DNA of 64,000 nucleotides from Paracoccus alcaliphilus (lineage in GTDB: Bacteria; Pseudomonadota; Alphaproteobacteria; Rhodobacterales; Rhodobacteraceae): assembly GCF_028553725.1 (NCBI RefSeq), contig NZ_CP067124.1, forward strand, positions 2,862,001 to 2,926,000, read 5' to 3'. Below, piece after piece: positions 58,274-64,000 of this stretch. Both the position numbers and the translations under genes were made by a program. How positions within the stretch are numbered: position 1 is the stretch's first letter; every line of letters starts with the position of its first letter. The notes under the pieces are model-generated. The model did no database searches and had not been told where the DNA came from. It worked only from the letters and a program-made list of their open reading frames with translations.

Positions 58274-59233
58274 ATGAGCTTTCGTATGCAACCCCTGCCC
58301 CCGGCGCGTCTCAATCGCTGCCAGTTGTTCGGCCCAGGTTCCCGCGAAAGCCTGTTCGAGAAGATGGCGAAATCCGACGCCGACGTGATCAACCTCGATC
58401 TCGAGGATTCGGTGGCGCCCGACGACAAGGATCAGGCCCGCCGCAACATCATTCAGGCCATCGGCGACATCGACTGGGGAGCCAAGACGCTGTCGGTCAG
58501 GATCAACGGGCTGGACACGCCCTTCTGGTATCGCGACGTGGTGGACCTGCTGGAACAGGCGGGCGAGCGGCTGGACCAGATCATGATTCCCAAGGCCGGG
58601 AACGCCAGCGACATCTATGCCGTCGATGCGCTGGTCACCGCCGTCGAGCGCGCAAAGGGCCGCACGAAGCCGATCCATTTCGAGGCGATCATCGAAACCT
58701 CGGCCGGGATCTGCCATGTCGAGGACATCGCCGCCGCCTCGCCCCGGATGCAGGCGATCAGCCTTGGCGCGGCCGATTTCGCCGCCTCGATGGGCATGGC
58801 CACGACCGGCATCGGCGGGACGCAGGAAAACTATTACATGATCCGCGAGGGGCAGAAATACTGGCCCGATCCGTGGCACTGGGCGCAGACCGCCATCGTC
58901 GCCGCCTGCCGCACGCATGGGCTGCTGCCGGTCGATGGTCCCTTCGGCGATTTCAGCGACAGTGACGGCTTTGTCGCGCAGGCCCGCCGTTCCGCGACGC
59001 TTGGCATGGTCGGCAAATGGGCGATCCATCCCAGCCAGATCGCGCTGGCCAACGAGGTTTTTTCACCCTCGGAAGCGGCGGTGACCGAGGCACGCGAGAT
59101 CCTGGCCGCGATGGAGGAAGCCAAGCGTTCCGGCGCCGGCGCCACGGTCTACAAGGGCCGTCTGGTCGATATCGCGTCCATAAAACAGGCAGAGGTGATT
59201 GTGCGTCAGGCGGAAATGCTGCAAAAGGCGTAA
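58274..59233 (+). CDS. mcl1: L-malyl-CoA/beta-methylmalyl-CoA lyase
   Basis: A 319-residue CoA ester lyase that is nearly identical in layout to the Rhodobacter Mcl1 enzyme of the ethylmalonyl-CoA pathway. It cleaves beta-methylmalyl-CoA to glyoxylate and propionyl-CoA, and malyl-CoA to glyoxylate and acetyl-CoA. Motifs include NLDLEDSVAP, DQIMIPKAG, EAIIETSAG and GGTQENYYM. Its presence supports growth on acetate or C1/C2 compounds without isocitrate lyase. The start has a good upstream gagg. Confidence 0.95.
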   Translation: MSFRMQPLPPARLNRCQLFGPGSRESLFEKMAKSDADVINLDLEDSVAPDDKDQARRNIIQAIGDIDWGAKTLSVRINGLDTPFWYRDVVDLLEQAGERLDQIMIPKAGNASDIYAVDALVTAVERAKGRTKPIHFEAIIETSAGICHVEDIAAASPRMQAISLGAADFAASMGMATTGIGGTQENYYMIREGQKYWPDPWHWAQTAIVAACRTHGLLPVDGPFGDFSDSDGFVAQARRSATLGMVGKWAIHPSQIALANEVFSPSEAAVTEAREILAAMEEAKRSGAGATVYKGRLVDIASIKQAEVIVRQAEMLQKA

Positions 59234-59290
59234 CGGAATCACAAGCGGGGTGGCCCTGTGGAGGGGGTCGCGCCGCGACGTGGGAGGAGG

Positions 59291-59321
59291 AACGGGCTCT
59301 GCGCTGTCGCAGGGCCCGTTT
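59291..59321 (+). terminator. Terminator-like hairpin after mcl1
   Basis: An imperfect stem aacgggctctgcg with cgcagggcccgtt around a four-base loop lies 58 bases past the mcl1 stop, followed by a short T-run. Confidence 0.55.
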
Positions 59322-59402
59322 CGTATCAGAACTTCCAAAACCAGCCCCGAAAAGAGAAATCCGCTTCCGTCCGCAGTCTTGCCCCTGTCCCGGGGCTGTG
59401 CG

Positions 59403-59550
59403 AATGTCGCCCCGTTCTCAGGGCGGGGTGGAAATCCCCACCGGCGGTAAGCAGAAATGCAAGCCCGCGAGCGCCTTCGCAAACCGAAGGGTCAGCAGAT
59501 CTGGTGCAATTCCAGAGCCGACGGTGACAGTCCGGATGGAAGAGAATGTG
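59403..59550 (+). promoter_or_regulatory. FMN riboswitch (RFN element)
   Basis: The conserved blocks of the RFN element are present in order: ttctcagggcggggtg, ccccaccggcggtaa, agcccgcgagcgc, gtcagcagatctggtg, ccgacggtgacagtccgg and atggaagagaa. It senses FMN and controls the downstream ribH, whose start lies about 77 bases after it. Confidence 0.93.
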
Positions 59551-59626
59551 CCGTGCAAGCCGCGCCTGCGGTCTTGCGGGCATGTGATCGCCTTGGGTGA
59601 CGTGTCGCTTGGCCAAAGGAGATCAC

Positions 59627-60061
59627 ATGGCACACACCCGTTTCGCATTCATCAAGGCCGGCTGGCATGCCGAAATCGTCGATCAGGCGCTTGCGGGCTT
59701 TCTGGAACTGATCCCGCAGGATCGGGTCGATGTCTTCGACGTCCCCGGCGCCTTCGAGATGCCGCTGCTGGCCCGCGATCTGGCCCGGACCGGCAAATAT
59801 GCGGCGGTGGCTGCGGCGGCGCTGGTCGTGGATGGTGGCATCTACCGCCATGATTTCGTGGCGCAGGCGGTGGTCAGCGGGCTGATGCAGGCGGGGCTGG
59901 ACAGCGATGTGCCGGTGCTGTCGGTGTCCCTGACGCCGCATCACTATCAGGAAACTGATCATCACAACCGCATCTATCGCGACCATTTCGTGGCCAAGGG
60001 CCGCGAGGCCGCCGAAGCCGCGCTGAAGATCACCGAAACGCGCAAGGCGCTGCGATCCTGA
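59627..60061 (+). CDS. ribH: 6,7-dimethyl-8-ribityllumazine synthase, type II (RibH2-like)
   Basis: Condenses the ribityl-diamine with the butanone phosphate in riboflavin synthesis. The 144-residue product has AFIKAGWHAEIVDQAL, GAFEMPLLARDLA and VLSVSLTPHHY, and lacks part of the loop of the icosahedral RibH1 type, matching RibH2 proteins of Rhizobiales. AAAGGAG precedes the start. It stands apart from other rib genes but under an FMN riboswitch. Confidence 0.9.
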   Translation: MAHTRFAFIKAGWHAEIVDQALAGFLELIPQDRVDVFDVPGAFEMPLLARDLARTGKYAAVAAAALVVDGGIYRHDFVAQAVVSGLMQAGLDSDVPVLSVSLTPHHYQETDHHNRIYRDHFVAKGREAAEAALKITETRKALRS

Positions 60062-60104
60062 TCGGGGTGAGGGTGGGACGGCCTTTGGCCGGGGCCACCC
60101 GCCC

Positions 60105-61058
60105 TTACCCGCGCCGCAATCTGCGAAACAGGGCCGAGGCGCCCCAGCCTGCACCGATCGCGACCGCCAGCGACATCAGCCCGTAAAGAAAGGGCTGATC
60201 GAAGGCCAGCCGATACAGCCAGCGTTCCAGCCCCACCTTGCGCACGTTGATCGGGGCCACGAACACATCCATCACCTGCCCGTCGCGCAGCAGGAAAATG
60301 CGGGTCTTGTAGGCGCCCTCGATCAGGTTCGCGGGCAGGCTGACATCGGCGCGAAACAGCGTCTGGTCGATCAGATGCACCCCGGCCTCGTCCAGCCGAT
60401 ACAGGTCGTGCTCCTCGCGCAGGCGCATCAGTGCTTGGGTGAAGGGCACGATATTATCGACTTCCTCGGTTCCGGCGAAGGCCCGCAGCGCCAGCGGGAT
60501 CGAGATGCGGTAACGCGCATCCCATTCCGGCAGCAGGATGCTGTCCAGCGGAGCGGTCGAGGCCACGGCATAGAAATTCGGCGCCGCCGCCACCCGCACC
60601 GATTCGGTGTTCATCCAGATGCCCAGCCTGCGCGCCTTGCGCCAGACGGTGACGGCGGTCGAGGGGGCCTCGACGGTGACGATGACCTGCAAGGGCGGGC
60701 CGGACGGGATCGGCGTTTCGCGCTTGATCGCGCCATAGATCAGGATGTCCGAGCCGTCAAAGCTGGCGGTGATGGCGACCGAGTCGCTGGACAGGCCCGC
60801 CACGACCTGCTCGGCCGGGGACACGTCCACCGGCGCGCCGGGCGTGTCGCCCGCTTCGACGGCCTCGGTGGTGGATTGCGCCTCGGTCTCGGCCTCCGAG
60901 GCCAATGGCTCGACATCGCGGGGCGCGCTCGGGCGGGGCAAGGTCTCTTGCGGGGCCAGATCGGGCACCAGCGACCCCTGCCCGCCCTGATCCTGCGCCA
61001 GTGCCGCAACCGCCCAGACCAGCGCCGCCAGCCCGACGACCGCCCCCCGCCCCCTCAC
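60105..61058 (-). CDS. TIGR02186-family membrane protein
   Basis: A 317-residue protein with an N-terminal signal, a Pro/Glu-rich region (about 25-85), a beta-rich central part (ITASFDGSDILIYGAIKRE) and one C-terminal membrane helix (FLYGLMSLAVAIGAGWGA). TIGR02186 proteins are uncharacterised and usually follow a TauE/SafE exporter, as here with a 4-base overlap. Its role is presumably coupled to that exporter. Confidence 0.88.
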   Translation of the reverse strand: MRGRGAVVGLAALVWAVAALAQDQGGQGSLVPDLAPQETLPRPSAPRDVEPLASEAETEAQSTTEAVEAGDTPGAPVDVSPAEQVVAGLSSDSVAITASFDGSDILIYGAIKRETPIPSGPPLQVIVTVEAPSTAVTVWRKARRLGIWMNTESVRVAAAPNFYAVASTAPLDSILLPEWDARYRISIPLALRAFAGTEEVDNIVPFTQALMRLREEHDLYRLDEAGVHLIDQTLFRADVSLPANLIEGAYKTRIFLLRDGQVMDVFVAPINVRKVGLERWLYRLAFDQPFLYGLMSLAVAIGAGWGASALFRRLRRG

Positions 61059-61975
61059 GACCGGATCCCGGCGCTGATGGCATAAAGCTCGTCCGGGGTC
61101 AGGAACAGGTCCAGCGCCAGCTTGCCGCAGACCGCCAGCACCAGCAGTGCCAGCAGGATGCGCAACTGCTCGGCCCGCAATTTCGCGCCAAGCGTGGTGC
61201 CGAACTGCGCCCCCACCACGCCACCGAGAATCAGCAGCACGGCCAGCATGATATCGACGGTGTTATAGCTGACGGCGTGCATCACCGTGGTAAAGGCGGT
61301 GACGAAGGTGATCTGGAACAGCGAGGTGCCGACGACGACCTTGGTCGGCATCCCCAGCAGATAGATCATCGCGGGCACCATGATGAAGCCGCCGCCCACG
61401 CCCATGATCGCCGCCAGAACCCCCACGACCAGCCCGACCAGCAGCGGCGGGATGACGCTGATATAAAGGCCCGAGGCGCGGAACTTCATCTTGAACGGCA
61501 GCCGGTGAACCCAGTTGTGGTCATGCAGCCGCCGCCTGCGGGTGGCGGGATTGCGCGACCGGCGCAGGGCGCGGACGCTTTCCTGCAACATCATCATCCC
61601 GATCAGGCCCAGAAAGACGACATAGCAAAGCTGCACCACCAGATCGACCTGACCCAGCCCCTGCAGGACATTGAACACCGCAACCCCCAGCCCCGAGCCG
61701 ACCAGCCCGCCCGCCATCAGCACCCAGCCCATGGGGAAATCGACCGACTTGCGCTTGACATGCGCCAGCACGCCCGACACCGACGAGGCCACGACCTGAT
61801 TGGCCCCGGTGGCCACCGCGATCGGGGGCGGGATGCCGATGAAGAACAGCAGCGGCGTGATCAGAAAGCCGCCGCCCACGCCGAACAGCCCGCTCATCAA
61901 CCCGACCAGCCCGCCAAGCCCGACAAGGGTAAAGGCGTTGACGGAAACTTCGGCAATGGGAAGGTAAATCTGCAT
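61055..61975 (-). CDS. Sulfite exporter TauE/SafE family protein
   Basis: A 306-residue inner-membrane protein with about eight helices and two repeats of the TauE motif (GLFGVGGGFLITPLLFFIGI and AAIMGVGGGFIMVPAMIYLLG). It exports sulfite or sulfoacetate-like anions; the substrate here is unknown. It is first in the pair with the TIGR02186 gene. Confidence 0.9.
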   Translation of the reverse strand: MQIYLPIAEVSVNAFTLVGLGGLVGLMSGLFGVGGGFLITPLLFFIGIPPPIAVATGANQVVASSVSGVLAHVKRKSVDFPMGWVLMAGGLVGSGLGVAVFNVLQGLGQVDLVVQLCYVVFLGLIGMMMLQESVRALRRSRNPATRRRRLHDHNWVHRLPFKMKFRASGLYISVIPPLLVGLVVGVLAAIMGVGGGFIMVPAMIYLLGMPTKVVVGTSLFQITFVTAFTTVMHAVSYNTVDIMLAVLLILGGVVGAQFGTTLGAKLRAEQLRILLALLVLAVCGKLALDLFLTPDELYAISAGIRS

Positions 61976-62124
61976 GTCCTGCGCGCGTCTGAGTTATCAA
62001 AGGATGCAACGGCTGGCGGGGCAGGTCAAACGCCTTTCAGGCACCTATCGCGGGTTGAAGCGTGAACGGCGCAAGGCTAAGCATGACCAAGCCAGCATGC
62101 ACGCAGAACAAGGGCCGGACATCC

Positions 62125-62979
62125 ATGCGTATTCTCATCACCAATGACGATGGCATCAATGCGCCGGGCCTTGAGGTTCTGACCGAGATCGCGACCCGGA
62201 TCGCAGGCCCCGGCGGCGAGGTCTGGACCGTCGCCCCCGCCTTCGAGCAATCCGGCGTCGGGCATTGCATCAGCTATTCCCATCCAACGCTGTTGGCACA
62301 ACTGGACAAGCGCCGCTTTGCCGCCGAAGGCAGCCCCGCCGATTGCGTTCTGGCGGCGCTGGCCGATGTGATGGCCGACAACCCGCCCGATCTGGTGTTG
62401 TCCGGCGTCAATCGCGGCAATAACGCGGGCGAGAACGCGATGTATTCGGGCACCATCGGCGGTGCGATGGAGGCCGCGCTTCAGGGTCTGCCCGCCATTG
62501 CCCTGTCGCAATATCTGGGCCCCGAAACACAAACGCTTGACGATCCCTTTCAATGCGCCCGCGCTCATGGCCCGGAAATCATCCGTCGCCTGCTGGCACA
62601 GGCGAATTGGGGCGCGGTCAGCGATTACCGATTGTTCTACAACGTGAATTTCCCGCCCCTGCCCGCCAATGCCGTGCGCGGCCTGCGGGTTTCCCCGCAA
62701 GGGCGTCGTCAGGACAGCAATTTCGGGGTGGTTCCCTACAGTGCGCCCAATGGCCGCCGCTTCATGTGGGTGGCGGGCGGATCGCAGCATGCCCCCGCCC
62801 AGCCGGGCAGCGACGTGATGGTGAACATGGAGGGTTACGTTTCGGTCACGCCGATGCGCGCCGACCTGACCTGCCACCACTCGCTGGCGGCGTTGGATCG
62901 GGCGCTGGACCCCGACCTGCCCCCCATCGACACCGACCAGCTGCCGGATCGCAAAATCGAGGTGACCGAGTCCCGATGA
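62125..62979 (+). CDS. surE: 5'/3'-nucleotidase SurE
   Basis: A 284-residue metal-dependent survival protein hydrolysing nucleoside monophosphates. The metal site is [15 protein letters not shown], and [14 protein letters not shown] and [11 protein letters not shown] are family motifs. I chose ATG 62125 from the family start. It is followed by pcm with a 4-base overlap, the surE-pcm-nlpD order known from many proteobacteria. Confidence 0.95.
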   Translation: MRILITNDDGINAPGLEVLTEIATRIAGPGGEVWTVAPAFEQSGVGHCISYSHPTLLAQLDKRRFAAEGSPADCVLAALADVMADNPPDLVLSGVNRGNNAGENAMYSGTIGGAMEAALQGLPAIALSQYLGPETQTLDDPFQCARAHGPEIIRRLLAQANWGAVSDYRLFYNVNFPPLPANAVRGLRVSPQGRRQDSNFGVVPYSAPNGRRFMWVAGGSQHAPAQPGSDVMVNMEGYVSVTPMRADLTCHHSLAALDRALDPDLPPIDTDQLPDRKIEVTESR

Positions 62980-63635
62980 CCCATGAGGAGGACGATGACA
63001 GCCCGGCCGAGCGCAAGATGCGCTTTCTGTTCCAGCTGCGCTCGCGCGGGGTGACCGATCCGCGCGTGCTGGAGGCGATGGAGCGGATCGACCGGGGTCT
63101 GTTCGTGCGCGGCCAGTTCTCGGATCGCGCCTATGAGGATACGCCGCTGCCGATCCCCTGCGGCCAGACGATCAGCCAGCCCTCGGTCGTGGGGCTGATG
63201 ACGCAGGCGCTGAACCCCGGGTCGCGCGACACCGTGCTGGAGGTCGGCACCGGCTCGGGCTATCAGGCCGCCGTGCTGTCGGGGCTGTGCCGCCGGGTCT
63301 ATACCGTGGACCGCCACCGCCGTCTGGTGCAGGAGGCCGAGGCGATCTTTCAGCGCATCGGCCTGTTCAACATCACCGCGCAGGTGGCCGACGGATCGCG
63401 CGGGTTGCCCGATCAGGCGCCCTTCGACCGCATCCTTGTGACCGCCGCCGCCGAGGATCCGCCCGGTCCGTTGTTGGCACAGCTGAAGATCGGCGGTATC
63501 ATGGTCGTGCCTGTCGGGCAGTCAGACGCCGTGCAGACGCTGATCCGCGTCACTCGATCCGAAAGCGGCTTCGACTATGACGAGTTGCGACAGGTGCGCT
63601 TCGTGCCGCTGGTCGAGGGGTTGGGACAGACATGA
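62976..63635 (+). CDS. pcm: Protein-L-isoaspartate O-methyltransferase
   Basis: A 219-residue repair enzyme that methylates L-isoaspartyl residues. Motifs seen are [16 protein letters not shown] (substrate) and [15 protein letters not shown] (SAM). It is coupled to surE (atga). The usual third gene, a LysM lipoprotein, follows at 63670. Confidence 0.96.
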   Translation: MTHEEDDDSPAERKMRFLFQLRSRGVTDPRVLEAMERIDRGLFVRGQFSDRAYEDTPLPIPCGQTISQPSVVGLMTQALNPGSRDTVLEVGTGSGYQAAVLSGLCRRVYTVDRHRRLVQEAEAIFQRIGLFNITAQVADGSRGLPDQAPFDRILVTAAAEDPPGPLLAQLKIGGIMVVPVGQSDAVQTLIRVTRSESGFDYDELRQVRFVPLVEGLGQT

Positions 63636-63669
63636 CCCCCATGCCGGGCATGTTCATGAGGACGATTGT

Positions 63670-64000
63670 ATGAGCAGTATTTTCAGGCACAGCATTGTTG
63701 GGCCCAGCCCTTCCGGACGCGGCATCGCCGGGCGCGGTATCTTCAGGCGGGGGTGGGGGCCATATGTCCCGGCCAGCGCGCTGATGGTCCTTCTGGCATC
63801 CTGCGGCACCAATGGCCGGTTCGATCCCGATTTTCGCGGCTGGATGCCCGGATCGCTCAGCACCGCCGAGGCCGCTGCCACCGCCGCGCCGCGTCCCGCC
63901 CCCGATGCGCGGGGGATAATCACCTTCCCGAACTATCAGGTCGCCGTGGCACGCGAGGGCGACACCGTGGCCAGCGTCGCCACCCGCATCGGGCTGGGCG
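63670..64000 (+). CDS. LysM lipoprotein, NlpD-like, cut by the window edge
   Basis: An open frame of about 110 residues reaching the end of the window. A lipoprotein signal with lipobox LLASC lies near residue 45, preceded by a long basic Gly/Arg N-terminus, so the real start may be later. The final residues (VAREGDTVASVATRIGLG) begin a LysM domain. In the surE-pcm-nlpD order this is expected to be a peptidoglycan-binding M23-type protein that activates amidases. Confidence 0.8.
   Translation, partial: MSSIFRHSIVGPSPSGRGIAGRGIFRRGWGPYVPASALMVLLASCGTNGRFDPDFRGWMPGSLSTAEAAATAAPRPAPDARGIITFPNYQVAVAREGDTVASVATRIGLG

Overview
The window reads as a high-GC alphaproteobacterium of the Rhodobacteraceae, most likely Paracoccus or a close relative. 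The right-hand ~36 kb carries a typical chromosomal gene set for that group: aroK-aroB, xerD, tkt, class II DAHP synthase, pyrD, ybeY-phoH, mlaEF-alr, pheS, rpmI-rplT, pyk, malyl-CoA lyase, an FMN riboswitch with ribH, surE-pcm and a LysM lipoprotein. This is inference from gene content and order; no search was run.

The left ~28 kb is accessory DNA. (1) Positions 1-12.6 kb hold a tightly overlapping four-gene operon: an OLD-type TOPRIM nuclease tail, a UvrD-like helicase, a gamma-glutamylcyclotransferase-like protein and an HEXXH protein. It looks like an antiphage-type locus, reminiscent of Gabija in its first two genes. Two insertions break it, and both can be undone on paper. A 6.4-kb unit bounded by two direct IS6100 copies sits in the helicase gene (8-bp target duplication), and a 2.5-kb IS66-family element sits in the third gene (8-bp target duplication). 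The IS6100 unit carries an In4-like class 1 integron: an IRt fragment, IRi, intI1 with a weak Pc, attI1, aadA2, qacEdelta1, sul1 and orf5. (2) At 12.8-14.6 kb an unknown protein is paired with a TIR-domain protein. (3) At 15.2-15.9 kb lie an HsdR tail and a YgjP-like metallopeptidase. (4) At 16-24.7 kb is a copper island: a DUF411 protein, two copper-type P1B ATPases, CopZ, a DUF305 protein, a CueR-like regulator, a cytochrome c and a methyltransferase. Four promoters in it share the same MerR-type operator with a 19-bp spacer, which suggests one CueR regulon. (5) At 25.2-27.9 kb a GIY-YIG/DEDDh nuclease fusion is followed by a decayed IS5-type transposase and a recombinase-like remnant.

From about 28.1 kb onward the backbone is dense, with many 4-bp ATGA stop-start overlaps that mark operons (aroK-aroB, DMT transporter-acyltransferase, DUF952-pyrD, corC-ybeY-phoH, alr-mlaE-mlaF, TauE-TIGR02186, surE-pcm). 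Unusual backbone points are a cytochrome P450 gene lying between rplT and pheS with no pheT beside pheS, a 653-residue protein with an HxRxGD-type motif plus a repeat-like C-terminus, and two copies of a GC-rich hairpin repeat between operons.

The best candidates for an undescribed system are the doubly interrupted four-gene operon (1-12.6 kb) and the TIR pair next to it.
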